Below are positions 19,498-28,589 of a stretch of 64,000 nucleotides of DNA, one piece after another; the stretch's first letter is position 1; each line of letters opens with the position of its first letter. The position numbers and the translations under genes were made by a program. This DNA is from Verrucomicrobiales bacterium (GTDB lineage: Bacteria; Verrucomicrobiota; Verrucomicrobiia; Limisphaerales; UBA11358): NCBI GenBank assembly GCA_028712475.1, contig JAQTQB010000009.1, forward strand, positions 62,001 through 126,000, written 5' to 3'. A model generated the notes under the pieces. It was not told where the DNA came from. It was given only the letters and a program-made list of their open reading frames with translations, and searched no databases.

Positions 19498-19509
19498 AAT
19501 TTTAAAGAT

Positions 19510-20046
19510 ATGTCGCGAATTGGAAAACAACCGATTGCCGTTCCGCCTAAAGTCAAGGTGGAGGTCAAAGGGCAGAAAGTTTCAGTCGAGGGGCCGAAAG
19601 GTAAGCTCAACTGGGAACTGCCGAAGCGCACGAGCCTCAAAGTTGAGGGTGGCAACATCGTCGTCAGCCGCGATGGCGACGACGCCCAGGCCAGGGCGTT
19701 GCATGGATTGAGCCGCGCGCTCGTCAACAACATGGTCAAGGGCGTGGCCGAAGGGTTTGTCAAGAAGCTGGAGATTCAAGGCGTCGGTTTCAAGGCCGCC
19801 GTCACGGGCAAGGTGGTCAATCTTTCGCTGGGATATTCGCACCCGCTGAATTACAACATCCCCGACCAGATCAAAGTGACGGTCGAGGAAAATACCAAGC
19901 TGACCATCGAAGGCCCGGACAAGATGATTGTCGGCAAGGTCGCTTCCGAGATCCGCGCCTTCTATCCGCCGGAACCTTACAAGGGCAAGGGCGTCCGTTA
20001 TGCCGGCGAACACGTCGAGCGCAAGGAAGGCAAGACCGTCCAGTAA
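19510..20046 (+). CDS. rplF: 50S ribosomal protein L6
   Basis: 178 residues: MSRIGKQPIAVPPKVKVEVK, LINNMV-like LVNNMVKGVAEGFVKKLEI, and the C-terminal signature GKVASEIRAFYPPEPYKGKG. Sits near the sarcin-ricin loop. Confidence 0.98.
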   Translation: MSRIGKQPIAVPPKVKVEVKGQKVSVEGPKGKLNWELPKRTSLKVEGGNIVVSRDGDDAQARALHGLSRALVNNMVKGVAEGFVKKLEIQGVGFKAAVTGKVVNLSLGYSHPLNYNIPDQIKVTVEENTKLTIEGPDKMIVGKVASEIRAFYPPEPYKGKGVRYAGEHVERKEGKTVQ

Positions 20047-20055
20047 AAATTTAGT

Positions 20056-20073
20056 TCACGGCCAGATCCGTGA
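20056..20073 (+). repeat. Short hairpin before rplR
   Basis: TCACGG / CCGTGA with loop CCAGAT, 10 bases before the rplR ATG. Nearly the same 20 bases as the hairpin before rplE (18260). Confidence 0.7.
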
Positions 20074-20082
20074 CGCACCAAA

Positions 20083-20442
20083 ATGAGAACCGAAAAAAAA
20101 CAGAAATTGAAGCAGCTTCGCCGCTGGCGCATCCGCAAGAAAGTGGCCGGATCCAGTGTCCGCCCGCGCATGGCGGTCTGTTTCACGAACGAGAACATCC
20201 ACGTCCAGTTCATTGACGACGATGCCGGTGTGACGCTCGCGGCGGCTTCAACGGTCAGCAAGACGGTGCCGAAGGAAGTGGCGGCCAATGTGACCGGTGC
20301 CAAAACCATCGGTGCGCTCGCAGCCAGGCAGGCTTTGGACAAGGGCATCAAGGAAGTGGTGTTTGATCGTGGCGGGATGCGTTATCACGGCAAGGTCAAG
20401 GCGCTGGCGGAAGCCGCGCGCGAAGCGGGATTAAAATTTTAA
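20083..20442 (+). CDS. rplR: 50S ribosomal protein L18
   Basis: 119 residues: [57 protein letters not shown]. Binds 5S rRNA with L5. Confidence 0.98.
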   Translation: MRTEKKQKLKQLRRWRIRKKVAGSSVRPRMAVCFTNENIHVQFIDDDAGVTLAAASTVSKTVPKEVAANVTGAKTIGALAARQALDKGIKEVVFDRGGMRYHGKVKALAEAAREAGLKF

Positions 20443-20456
20443 CCTGAATAAATACT

Positions 20457-21071
20457 GTGGCTGAAATCAATAAATCGGGTGGGGACGGACAGCGCGGCCA
20501 GCAAAATCGCGGCCGTCGCAAACCTCCGGGCGATCGTCCGAATTCATTTGGCGGTGGCGGCGAAGATCTGGTCGAGAAGGTTGTGTTCATCAACCGTTCC
20601 GCCAAGGTCGTCAAGGGCGGACGCCGTTTCAGTTTCGGCGCGCTGGTTGTCGTCGGAGACAAAAAAGGCCGCGTCGGTGTCGGGCTGGGCAAGGCGGCTG
20701 AAGTCGCGGACGCGATCCGTCGCGGCGGCGAACTCGCCCGCGCGCAGATGGTTTTCGTCGCCCTCAAGGATACGACCATTCCGCATGAAGCTTATTGTGC
20801 CTATGGCGGCGCGAAAGTTTTGCTGCGTCCCGCTTCTCCGGGAACCGGGATCATTGCGGGCAAAAAAGTCCGCGCGGTGCTGGAGTCCGTAGGCGTCAAG
20901 GATGTTTTGACCAAATCACTCGGTTCGAAAAACGCGGCCAACGTCGTGAAGGCGACGCTCAAAGGTTTGTTGAGCATGCGTCTCCGCGAAACGATTTACA
21001 AGAGCCGCGGTCTGGAAATTAGAAAAGTGGAAGCGCCCAAGGCTCCTGAAGCGATTCCCGCAACGGCCTGA
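20457..21071 (+). CDS. rpsE: 30S ribosomal protein S5
   Basis: 204 residues, GTG start at 20457. It has a glycine/arginine-rich N-terminal ~35 residues ([19 protein letters not shown]) before the S5 core ([35 protein letters not shown]). Next comes rplO with no rpmD (L30) between. Confidence 0.97.
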   Translation: MAEINKSGGDGQRGQQNRGRRKPPGDRPNSFGGGGEDLVEKVVFINRSAKVVKGGRRFSFGALVVVGDKKGRVGVGLGKAAEVADAIRRGGELARAQMVFVALKDTTIPHEAYCAYGGAKVLLRPASPGTGIIAGKKVRAVLESVGVKDVLTKSLGSKNAANVVKATLKGLLSMRLRETIYKSRGLEIRKVEAPKAPEAIPATA

Positions 21072-21082
21072 TTTTATTTTTT

Positions 21083-21550
21083 ATGCGACTGCACAATCTT
21101 AAACCCCGTCCCGGCTCGAAACATCGCACCAAGCGGCTCGGCCAGGGCGAATCCAGCGGCCACGGAAAAACTTCCGGTCGCGGTGGCAAGGGCCAGACGG
21201 CCCGTTCCGGCAGCTCCATCCGCATCGGCTTTGAAGGCGGCCAGATGCCGCTCATCCGCCGCATGCCCAAGCGCGGTTTCAACAACGCGCGGTTCACGAC
21301 GAAATACAATGGCGTGAACGTGGCCGACCTGAACAAGTTTGACGACGGTGCGCGCGTGGACGAGCTGGCGATGAGTTCGGTTGGACTGTCCAACGGCGCT
21401 TCCGACGGCATCAAGATTCTCGGCAACGGCGAATTGTCCAAAAAGCTCACGGTGATCGCGAGCGCGTTCAGCGCATCGGCCAAAGCGAAGATCGAAGCCA
21501 AAGGCGGAACCTGTGAAGTGGTCAGCCGTAAACCTGCTGTGAAGGCCTGA
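21083..21550 (+). CDS. rplO: 50S ribosomal protein L15
   Basis: 155 residues: MRLHNLKPRPGSKHRTKRLG, GHGKTSGRGGKGQTARSG, GQMPLIRRMPKRGFNN. It begins 11 bases after rpsE, so rpmD is absent from this site. Confidence 0.98.
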   Translation: MRLHNLKPRPGSKHRTKRLGQGESSGHGKTSGRGGKGQTARSGSSIRIGFEGGQMPLIRRMPKRGFNNARFTTKYNGVNVADLNKFDDGARVDELAMSSVGLSNGASDGIKILGNGELSKKLTVIASAFSASAKAKIEAKGGTCEVVSRKPAVKA

Positions 21551-21564
21551 CGCTGGACTAATTC

Positions 21565-22944
21565 ATGTTCCGCTCCATCTTCAACACGTTCGGCAACTGC
21601 GTCAAAATTCCGGAGCTTAAATCCCGGATTATTTTCACGCTCGGCGTGCTGGCGGTTTGCCGCCTGATTGCATGGATCCGTATTCCGGGCCTGGACGGCA
21701 ATGCGCTTCATGCCTACTTCGCCAGCCATTCCCAAAGCGGCGGCGGCATGTTGGGGATGTATAACACCTTTGCCGGCGGGGCGCTGGAACATTGTGCCAT
21801 CGGAACGCTCGGCATCATGCCGTATATCAGCGCGACGATCATCATCCAGTTGCTCACGGCGGTCTGGCCGAAATTGAGCAAGCTGGCGCGTGAAGAAGGC
21901 GGCCGCGCAAAAATCATCCAGTATGGCCGCTATCTGACGGTGTTTTTGTGTCTGGCACAGGGATTATTTTTCGCCATCGGCTGGGAAAATCCTGAAAAAT
22001 TGTTTCCGGGCATCGGCCGTCCGCTCATTTATGATCTCGATCACATCTGGTGGTATCGCATCCAGACGGTGCTGATCATGACCACGGCCACGATGCTGCT
22101 CATGTGGCTGGGCGAACAGATCACCGAGCGCGGCATTGGCAACGGCATTTCGCTGATCATCACCATCGGCATCGTTGCGCGTCTGCCGCTGGCGGTGACG
22201 GGCTTGCAAGATATGTTCAGCGGTCAGAACCACGCAAATTTGGGAATACTTCTGGTCATGGTGCTGCTGCTGGTCAGCGTGGTGGCTGGTGTCATCGCAG
22301 TGACGCAGGCGCAGCGGAAAATTCCCGTGCAATACGCGCAACGCGCCGTCGGCCGCAAAATGTATGCGGGCGGAACGTCGTTCATGCCGCTCAAGGTGAA
22401 CTACGCAGGCGTGATGCCCATTATTTTTGCCCAGTCCATCCTGATGTTTCCGCAGCCGATTTTTTTGCATCTGGGAAACTTTGTAGGCCAGCCGTTCCTG
22501 AAAAATCTGTTCCTCGGCGTAGCGCAGGCGCTCAACCCCGGCTCGGTTCCTTATCTGGCGTTTTATGCGGCGATGATATTGTTCTTCTCCTATTTCTGGG
22601 TGGCGACGCAGTTCAATGAATTGCAGATCGCGGACGATTTGAAGAAGAACGGCGGCTACATTCCCGGCGTTCGCCCAGGGCAGGGGACAAGCGACTACCT
22701 GCACAAGGCGATGAGCCGGATCACGCTGGCTGGCGCGATTTTCCTGACGGTGATCGCGACGATTCCGATCATCCTGTCGAAGGAAATGAACATTCCGCAG
22801 AACGTGTCGCAATTTTTCGGCGGCACGAGCGTGCTGATCGCGGTTGGTGTCCTGTTGGACACGATGCGCCAGATTGAATCGCACCTGTTGATGCGTCACT
22901 ACGACGGCTTCCTGAAAAAAGGCCGGGTTCGCGGACGCCTCTAA
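21565..22944 (+). CDS. secY: Protein translocase subunit SecY
   Basis: 459 residues with about ten hydrophobic helices. SecY forms the inner-membrane channel of the Sec pathway. Recognised blocks include GALEHCAIGTLGIMPYISAT, ITERGIGNGISLIITIGIV and the cytosolic PGVRPGQGTSDYLHKAMSRI loop that meets SecA and the ribosome. It is in its usual place after rplO. Confidence 0.98.
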   Translation: MFRSIFNTFGNCVKIPELKSRIIFTLGVLAVCRLIAWIRIPGLDGNALHAYFASHSQSGGGMLGMYNTFAGGALEHCAIGTLGIMPYISATIIIQLLTAVWPKLSKLAREEGGRAKIIQYGRYLTVFLCLAQGLFFAIGWENPEKLFPGIGRPLIYDLDHIWWYRIQTVLIMTTATMLLMWLGEQITERGIGNGISLIITIGIVARLPLAVTGLQDMFSGQNHANLGILLVMVLLLVSVVAGVIAVTQAQRKIPVQYAQRAVGRKMYAGGTSFMPLKVNYAGVMPIIFAQSILMFPQPIFLHLGNFVGQPFLKNLFLGVAQALNPGSVPYLAFYAAMILFFSYFWVATQFNELQIADDLKKNGGYIPGVRPGQGTSDYLHKAMSRITLAGAIFLTVIATIPIILSKEMNIPQNVSQFFGGTSVLIAVGVLLDTMRQIESHLLMRHYDGFLKKGRVRGRL

Positions 22945-22955
22945 CGTTCGCGTTT

Positions 22956-23732
22956 GTGGGCAAAATCATTCTCAAGAGCGGGGCGGATTTGGAAGCGATG
23001 CGATCGGCATGCGCGGTGGCGGGCAAAGTGTTGGACGACATCATCGCGTTCATCAAGCCGGGTGTGACCACCAACCAGGTGGACGGGTTTGCGGCGGAAC
23101 GGATAAAATTTTACGGCGGCAAAAGCGCCTTTTTGGGTTATCGCAAGTATCCGTGCCACACTTGCATCTCGGTGAACGAAGAAGTCGTTCACGGGCTGGC
23201 GAACGAGCGCGAACTCCGGTTCGGCGACATTGTCAGCGTGGATGTGGGCGTCCGCTACAACGGCTTTATCGGCGACAATGCCCGGACGGTGGCGGTGGGC
23301 GGTTGCGGCGTGCTGGCGCAGCGGTTGTTGGATGTGACGGAGCAGTCGTTGCATCTGGGCATCGCGGCGGCGGTTTCGGGAAATCGCGTGACGGATATTT
23401 CGCGCGCGATCCAAGATTACGTCGAAGGCAACGGGTTCAGCGTGGTGCGGGAATTTGTCGGGCACGGCGTCGGCCGGACGATGCACGAAGAGCCGCAGAT
23501 ACCGAATTTCGTTGATCGGAAGATGGATCACAAGTTGCGGCCGGGCATGACGATAGCGATCGAGCCGATGGTCAACGCGGGTTCGCCCGACGTAAAAATC
23601 TTGAAAGACGGCTGGACAGTAGTGACGCGGGATGGTTCACTATCAGCCCATTTTGAGCATACGGTTTTGGTCACCGGGGGTGAACCGGAGATTTTGACAT
23701 GGCTGACGCCTTCCAAGTTGAAGGTCGCGTGA
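22956..23732 (+). CDS. map: Methionine aminopeptidase, type I
   Basis: 258 residues, probable GTG start at 22956. Removes the initiator Met. Metal ligands: the two Asp in VSVDVGVRYNGFIGDNAR, His in EFVGHGVGRTMHEEPQ, and the Glu residues of IAIEPMVN and FEHTVLV. The last 34 bases overlap infA in another frame, so the two are likely coupled. Confidence 0.97.
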   Translation: MGKIILKSGADLEAMRSACAVAGKVLDDIIAFIKPGVTTNQVDGFAAERIKFYGGKSAFLGYRKYPCHTCISVNEEVVHGLANERELRFGDIVSVDVGVRYNGFIGDNARTVAVGGCGVLAQRLLDVTEQSLHLGIAAAVSGNRVTDISRAIQDYVEGNGFSVVREFVGHGVGRTMHEEPQIPNFVDRKMDHKLRPGMTIAIEPMVNAGSPDVKILKDGWTVVTRDGSLSAHFEHTVLVTGGEPEILTWLTPSKLKVA

Positions 23733-23914
23733 TTGAAGGGCTGCCGAACGGCACCTGGCGCGCGGAACTGGCCAACGGCCACCGGCTGACGGCGTTCGTC
23801 ACGGGCCGGGCGAAGAAAGATTTTACCGGGTTGAAAGCCGGCGACAAAGTGAAATTGCAATTGACGCCCTACGATTTGTCCGTTGGGCGGATTTTAGTGG
23901 AAACAAAAATTTAA
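23699..23914 (+). CDS. infA: Translation initiation factor IF-1
   Basis: 71 residues with the S1/OB fold pattern ([38 protein letters not shown]). The Met of MADAFQ lies within map. IF-1 occupies the A site during initiation. The DLSVGRI end replaces the common DLTKGRI. Confidence 0.94.
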   Translation: MADAFQVEGRVIEGLPNGTWRAELANGHRLTAFVTGRAKKDFTGLKAGDKVKLQLTPYDLSVGRILVETKI

Positions 23915-23915
23915 G

Positions 23916-24029
23916 ATGAAAGTCAGAGCATCAGTAAAAAAATTGTGCGAGCATTGCAAGATCGTGAAACGCAAGGGCGTCATTCGCGTCATCTGCTCGA
24001 ATAAACGTCACAAACAACGTCAGGGTTAA
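23916..24029 (+). CDS. rpmJ: 50S ribosomal protein L36
   Basis: 37 residues, [20 protein letters not shown] and ending NKRHKQRQG. The zinc ligands C11, C14, C27 and H32 are all kept ([12 protein letters not shown]). It starts one base after the infA stop. Confidence 0.95.
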   Translation: MKVRASVKKLCEHCKIVKRKGVIRVICSNKRHKQRQG

Positions 24030-24038
24030 TTTAATTTT

Positions 24039-24434
24039 ATGGCACGCATCATCGGAGTGGAAGTTCCGCCCAACAAGCGCATCGACATCGCGCTGCGCTA
24101 CATCTATGGCATCGGCCCCGTCAACGCCAAGGAAGTCCTCGAGCGCGCGAACATTGATCCCGCCATCCGCGCGAAGGATCTGACCGAGCAGCAGCTTTCC
24201 CAGATCGTTCACGCGATCCAGGAAGGCAAATACGTCATCGAAGGCGATCTGCGCCGCGAACTCGGCATGAATCTCAAACGGCTGCAAGGCATCAAATGCT
24301 ATCGCGGCGTCCGTCACATGCGCAGCCTGCCGGTGCGCGGTCAACGCACCCAGACCAACGCCCGCACCCGCAAGGGGCCGCGTAAGACGGTCGGTGTGCA
24401 ACGTAACGCGAACGCAAAAGCCGGCATCCACTAA
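24039..24434 (+). CDS. rpsM: 30S ribosomal protein S13
   Basis: 131 residues: [55 protein letters not shown]. In the 30S head, bridging to the 50S. ATG after a T-run, no Shine-Dalgarno. Confidence 0.98.
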   Translation: MARIIGVEVPPNKRIDIALRYIYGIGPVNAKEVLERANIDPAIRAKDLTEQQLSQIVHAIQEGKYVIEGDLRRELGMNLKRLQGIKCYRGVRHMRSLPVRGQRTQTNARTRKGPRKTVGVQRNANAKAGIH

Positions 24435-24448
24435 GAATTTGAATTGTT

Positions 24449-24991
24449 ATGGCCGAAGAAATTAAAAAGAAATCTGCTCCCAAAAAAGAAGCGAAGCCCG
24501 CAGCTGATGCTGCGGACAAAGCCGCGCCTCTCGCCGCCGCCGCGATTGCGGAAACTCCCGCGACCGCCGCTGCGCCGACCGCCGCTGAACTTTTGGGCGA
24601 GGACGCCAATGCCAAGAAGATTGTCAAGGCCAAGCACGCGAAGAATGTGGTCACGGGCATCGCGAACATTCTGGCCACGTTCAACAACACGCAGGTCGCC
24701 ATCACCGACATGCAGGGAAATCTCATCGGCTGGTCCAGCGCCGGCCGCGTCGGTTTCAAAGGCTCGCGCAAAAGCACCGCTTACGCCGCGCAGCAAGTCG
24801 CGCAGGATGCCGCCCGCCAGGCGATGGCGCACGGCATGAAGGAAGTTGAAATCCGTGTCAAAGGTCCTGGCTCGGGTCGTGAATCCGCCATCCGCGCGCT
24901 TCAGGCAATCGGTCTGGAAATCAGCACGATCAAGGACGTGACGCCGATTCCGCACAACGGCTGCCGCCCGCGCAAGAAACGCCGCGTGTAA
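24449..24991 (+). CDS. rpsK: 30S ribosomal protein S11 with long N-terminal extension
   Basis: 180 residues against ~129 in most bacteria. The first ~55 residues are Ala/Lys/Pro-rich ([18 protein letters not shown]) with no recognised fold; the S11 core begins near [20 protein letters not shown] and ends [14 protein letters not shown]. The ATG at 24449 is 14 bases after rpsM; a later start within the core has no ATG. Confidence 0.97.
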   Translation: MAEEIKKKSAPKKEAKPAADAADKAAPLAAAAIAETPATAAAPTAAELLGEDANAKKIVKAKHAKNVVTGIANILATFNNTQVAITDMQGNLIGWSSAGRVGFKGSRKSTAYAAQQVAQDAARQAMAHGMKEVEIRVKGPGSGRESAIRALQAIGLEISTIKDVTPIPHNGCRPRKKRRV

Positions 24992-25027
24992 TTCCATCAA
25001 CTCTCAACTTTTAACTCTCAACTAATC

Positions 25028-25636
25028 ATGGCTCGTTATACAGGTCCCCGCGTCCGCATCAGCCGCCGTTTCGGAATTCCGATTTTTGGCCCGACGAAAT
25101 ATCTTGAACGCCGCAACTATGGTCCCGGCGTCCACGGCCCCAAGTCGCGTCGCAAGACGACCGACTACGGTCTCGGTTTGATCGAGAAGCAGAAGTTCCG
25201 TTATTACTACGGTTTGATGGAGAAGCAGTTTCGCGGTGTTTACGAAAAGGCTTTGAAACGTCGTGGCATCACAGGCGAACAGATGCTCCAGATTCTGGAG
25301 ACGCGTCTGGATAACGTCGTTTTCCACCTCGGTTTTGCCAACACCCGTGCCGCCGCCCGCCAGATGGTCTGCCACGGCCACATCACGGTAAAGGGCCGCA
25401 AGGTCAACATCCCGTCGTATGCCCTCAAGGTGAACGACGTGATCGAAGTCAAGAACCACGCGGTGTCGCGCCAACTGGCGACGAAAAATTTGGAAGTCGC
25501 CACGAGCCGCGCGGTGCCGGACTGGTTGTCATTGAGCAAGGAAGAGTTCAAGGGCACGGTCATGCGCATCCCGACCCGCGACGAAATCCAGCCGATCGCC
25601 AACGAACAGGCCGTCGTCGAATTTTATTCCCGCTAA
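25028..25636 (+). CDS. rpsD: 30S ribosomal protein S4
   Basis: 202 residues. S4 begins 30S assembly. YTGPRVRISRRFGIPIFGP, then the S4 RNA-binding domain LQILETRLDNVVFHLGFANT and RQMVCHGHITVKGRKVNI. The 36 bases before it are CT/CA-rich repeats (caactctcaacttttaactc). Confidence 0.98.
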   Translation: MARYTGPRVRISRRFGIPIFGPTKYLERRNYGPGVHGPKSRRKTTDYGLGLIEKQKFRYYYGLMEKQFRGVYEKALKRRGITGEQMLQILETRLDNVVFHLGFANTRAAARQMVCHGHITVKGRKVNIPSYALKVNDVIEVKNHAVSRQLATKNLEVATSRAVPDWLSLSKEEFKGTVMRIPTRDEIQPIANEQAVVEFYSR

Positions 25637-25742
25637 ACTTAAACCCGTTCCGCCGGTGCGGGACAAAAAACAATTATACGGATGCTTTCGGCTGCGGGAA
25701 TAACCGTCGAAGGCATCAGATTAAAATTGTTAAAAGGAAAAT
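25637..25742 (+). promoter_or_regulatory. Possible leader hairpins before rpoA
   Basis: The 106-base gap holds a stem of gatgctttcg with cgaaggcatc (about 25680-25717) and a weaker stem upstream. Then an A-rich stretch with aaaggaaaat, a good Shine-Dalgarno, leads to rpoA. It could be a control element of rpoA; no known class is recognised. Confidence 0.3.
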
Positions 25743-26759
25743 ATGCCAGTAAGACTCGGACGTTTTGAAATGCCGAAGCGGTTGCAGAAGGATGAAGCCT
25801 CGGCCACGGAAACCTACGCGAAATTTGTCGCCGACCCGTTTGAAACCGGTTACGGCCACACCATCGGCAATTCGCTCCGCCGCGTGCTGCTTTCCTCGCT
25901 CGAAGGCGCGGCCATCACCTCGTTGAAGGTGGACGGCGCGATGCACGAGTTCGCCACGATTGACGGTGTCGTTGAAGACATGACCGACATCGTTTTGAAC
26001 CTGAAGAAGGTCAAGTTCAAGGCGCACACCCGCGACGAACAGACGCTTTTGATCTCGGTCAACAAGGAAGGTGAAGTGACCGCCGCCGACATCCAGACCA
26101 ACCAGAACATTGAACTGATCAACCCCGACCAGATCATCTGCACGCTCGATAAAAAGAAAAAGTTCGAGATGGAGCTGACCGTGAAAGTCGGCCGTGGTTT
26201 TTGTCCGAGCGACGAAAACAAAAAGTCCGGCCAGGCCATCGGCGTGGTGGCCATTGATTCATTGTTTTCTCCGGTCAGCCGTGTGCGTTATGCCGTTGAA
26301 GCCGCCCGCGTCGGCAACCGCACCGACTACGACCGTCTGGTTCTCGAAGTCTGGACCGATGGACGCCTCACGCCTGATGACGCCCTCACGCAGTCCTCGG
26401 CGATCCTGGCGAAACACCTCGAAGTGTTTGTGGGTTACGACAAGAACGCCGTTGAATTTGAAGAAGCCGCCGACAAGCAGGACGAGGAACAGTCCAAGAA
26501 GAAAAAGCTGCTGGCCATGAGCGTGAACGAAATCGAATTGAGCGTCCGCGCCGCGAACTGCCTGAACAACGCGAACATCACCACCGTCGGCCAGTTGGCG
26601 ATGAAGAGCGAACAGGAGATGCTCAAGTATCGTAACTTCGGCAAAAAGTCGTTGAACGAAATCAAAGACAAACTGACGGCGCTCGGCCTCGCCCTCGGCA
26701 TGAGCTTTGAACCGGGCTTGATTGACAACACGCCGAAAGAAGAACCGAAAGCCGAGTAA
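25743..26759 (+). CDS. rpoA: DNA-directed RNA polymerase subunit alpha
   Basis: 338 residues. N-terminal dimerisation domain with ADPFETGYGHTIGNSLRRVL and SSLEGAAITSLKVDG, a linker rich in Asp/Glu/Lys, and the C-terminal domain IELSVRAANCLNNANITTVG that contacts DNA and activators. It has a Shine-Dalgarno (aaaggaaaatatg). Confidence 0.98.
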   Translation: MPVRLGRFEMPKRLQKDEASATETYAKFVADPFETGYGHTIGNSLRRVLLSSLEGAAITSLKVDGAMHEFATIDGVVEDMTDIVLNLKKVKFKAHTRDEQTLLISVNKEGEVTAADIQTNQNIELINPDQIICTLDKKKKFEMELTVKVGRGFCPSDENKKSGQAIGVVAIDSLFSPVSRVRYAVEAARVGNRTDYDRLVLEVWTDGRLTPDDALTQSSAILAKHLEVFVGYDKNAVEFEEAADKQDEEQSKKKKLLAMSVNEIELSVRAANCLNNANITTVGQLAMKSEQEMLKYRNFGKKSLNEIKDKLTALGLALGMSFEPGLIDNTPKEEPKAE

Positions 26760-26768
26760 GGAAAGTTT

Positions 26769-27191
26769 ATGCGTCATCTTAAAAAAACGGCCAAACTGGG
26801 CCGCACGTCCGAGCATCGCAACGCGATGCTGGCGAACATGGTTTGCAGTCTCATCATTCACAAGCGTGTGACGACGACCCTGGCGAAAGCCAAGGCTGCC
26901 CGTCCCGTCGCTGAAAAGCTGGTCACGCTCGGCAAGAGCGGCACCATTCACGACCGCCGCCTTGCGGTGGCGCGTTTGCACCAGGAAGAAGCGGCAAAAA
27001 TCCTGTTCAAGGACATCGCGCCCGCCTTCAAGGATCGCAAGGGCGGCTACACCCGCATCATCAAGATGAACCAGCGCAACGGCGATGCCGCCCAGCGCGC
27101 CATATTGGAGTGGGTTGATTTTGTGGCCGAAGCTCCGGCGGCAGTGGAAGCTGCACCCGCAGCCGAGACCAAGCCTGAAGAGAAAAAGTAA
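26769..27191 (+). CDS. rplQ: 50S ribosomal protein L17
   Basis: 140 residues: MRHLKKTAKLGRTSEHRNAM, ANMVCSLIIHKRVTTTLAKA, GGYTRIIKMNQRNGDAAQRA. Last gene of the ribosomal cluster. Good Shine-Dalgarno (aaggaaagtttatg). A perfect terminator follows. Confidence 0.98.
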   Translation: MRHLKKTAKLGRTSEHRNAMLANMVCSLIIHKRVTTTLAKAKAARPVAEKLVTLGKSGTIHDRRLAVARLHQEEAAKILFKDIAPAFKDRKGGYTRIIKMNQRNGDAAQRAILEWVDFVAEAPAAVEAAPAAETKPEEKK

Positions 27192-27207
27192 TTTTGTTTC
27201 AAACACA

Positions 27208-27239
27208 AAGCCCGCTCAATTGAGCGGGCTTTTTATTTT
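27208..27239. terminator. Bidirectional terminator after rplQ
   Basis: A perfect 12-bp palindrome (aagcccgctcaa / ttgagcgggctt, 27208-27231) followed by a T-rich tail. It serves rplQ on the plus strand and also lies just beyond the minus-strand stop at 27239. Confidence 0.9.
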
Positions 27240-27505
27240 CAGTGCAGACAGAAGATCAAAAATAAAATGACCAGAATCAGGGCGGTGAGCCACCAAAGCC
27301 AGTGGATGCCGCGTGGCCGGGCCAAGCTGGGATTGAACTCCTCCTTCACAAATTCATCGTAATTAAAATTTTCATCCGGCAGGCCGAGACTGCTGGCGTA
27401 GGCCGTTTCCGACCAGCCCGTTTTTTCATCGGAACCACATTCGGGGCAGACCTTCGCTGTGGGTGGCAAGATGGCGCCGCAGTTTGGGCAGATTTCAGGA
27501 GGCAT
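27239..27505 (-). CDS. Small zinc-ribbon membrane protein
   Basis: 88 residues. The N-terminus has two CxxC pairs (ICPNCGAILPP, VCPECGSDEKTG), then about 40 polar residues, then one C-terminal helix (WLWWLTALILVILFLIFCLH). Probably a zinc-ribbon domain facing the cytoplasm on a membrane anchor. Function unknown. Confidence 0.85.
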   Translation of the reverse strand: MPPEICPNCGAILPPTAKVCPECGSDEKTGWSETAYASSLGLPDENFNYDEFVKEEFNPSLARPRGIHWLWWLTALILVILFLIFCLH

Positions 27506-27522
27506 TTTGAGGAAGGTTGAAA

Positions 27523-27594
27523 GATGAATTATGAAGGATGAAAACAGAACCGGGCGTTTTATTTCGTTTCATCATTCTTCATTCACCCTTCATC
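27523..27594. repeat. Imperfect inverted repeat of gatgaa/ttcatc type
   Basis: The left arm (27523-27543) and right arm (27567-27594) pair with gaps. It fills the 97-base gap between two minus-strand genes, so it could act in the transcript. Confidence 0.5.
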
Positions 27595-27602
27595 ATTTGT
27601 TC

Positions 27603-28193
27603 TCACCCGCCGACGCCGGCATATTCCTCGTCGGTCTTCAATTCGAGCCCCATCAAAATATAATCGTGCGTGATCGCCTGCATGTCCTTGACGTAATTTT
27701 CCAGGGATAAAAGCTGGCTGAAGCCGAGCATCGCGAACATGTGCACCGCCGCCTTCTGCTCGCCGATGAATTCCGCCTCGACCTTTTCCAGCCCCTCGCC
27801 GCGCGCGAGCTCAAGGATTTCAGCGATCAGCGCTCGCGCCAGGCCGCGTCCGCGAAATTCCGGGTGGACCAGCACGCTCACGCGGCCGATGTGCCGTTTC
27901 CAGCCGCCCAGCTGCTGGTGCAGCGTCGCATCGCCCACAATCTTTCCGCCGATGAGCGCGACCAGCGGCAGGTTGCGCCCGTAATCAATGTTCTGGCACC
28001 AGTCGCGGATGACCTTGATATCCGTCACGCGATGCTTGATGAACATCCGTTCTGGTTCAGGGATGCCGAGGAACAGTTGGTGAAAATCCTTTTCGTCGGT
28101 CTTCTGCAGCGGACGCAGCGTGGCCTTCTTGCCGTCCTTGAGCACGACGGTTTTCGGAAACTTCTGGAGTTCGAGTTCAATGCTATATGACAT
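27603..28193 (-). CDS. GNAT family N-acetyltransferase
   Basis: 196 residues. The acetyl-CoA motif A is VLVHPEFRGRGLARALIAEI (R/QxxGxG/A type), with VALIGGKIVGDATLHQ before and HMFAMLGFSQLLSLEN after. Substrate unknown. Confidence 0.85.
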   Translation of the reverse strand: MSYSIELELQKFPKTVVLKDGKKATLRPLQKTDEKDFHQLFLGIPEPERMFIKHRVTDIKVIRDWCQNIDYGRNLPLVALIGGKIVGDATLHQQLGGWKRHIGRVSVLVHPEFRGRGLARALIAEILELARGEGLEKVEAEFIGEQKAAVHMFAMLGFSQLLSLENYVKDMQAITHDYILMGLELKTDEEYAGVGG

Positions 28194-28251
28194 GCGATTC
28201 CTTTCTTGAAAGGACTCTGCGCGAAATACTGCGCCGCTGCAAATGGAATTT

Positions 28252-28578
28252 TTATTGGGAATTCGCCGCCAGCCAGTCGAGGTAACGCCTGTTCCCCGCG
28301 CTCAACGGCAGAACCAGAAACTCCGGCGTGCCGTAGGGATGCCTGGCGAGAATCAATTTTTCCAGCGCGGCCAGCCTGGACTTCGACGTTTTCAGGATCA
28401 GCAGCACCTCCGCGCCTGATTCAAGCTTTCCCTGCCACCAGTAATGCGATTCGATTTTGGGAACCAGATTTGCACACGCGATGAGCTTTGCCTTCAACGC
28501 CGCCTTGGCCAGAGCCCGCGCCGTCTTCAGGTTCGGCGCAGTGACGAGGACGATGGCGAATTTGGCGGCGGGTTTCAT
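28252..28578 (-). CDS. cutA: Divalent cation tolerance protein CutA
   Basis: 108 residues. FAIVLVTAPNLKTARALAKA, LIACANLVPKIESHYWWQGK and EVLLILKTSKSRLAALEKLI are the CutA1 pattern, and HPYGTPEFLVLPLSAGN fits its end. CutA1 forms trimers and is linked to copper tolerance in E. coli, but its real role is unclear. Confidence 0.93.
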   Translation of the reverse strand: MKPAAKFAIVLVTAPNLKTARALAKAALKAKLIACANLVPKIESHYWWQGKLESGAEVLLILKTSKSRLAALEKLILARHPYGTPEFLVLPLSAGNRRYLDWLAANSQ

Positions 28579-28589
28579 TGTTTAAGATT

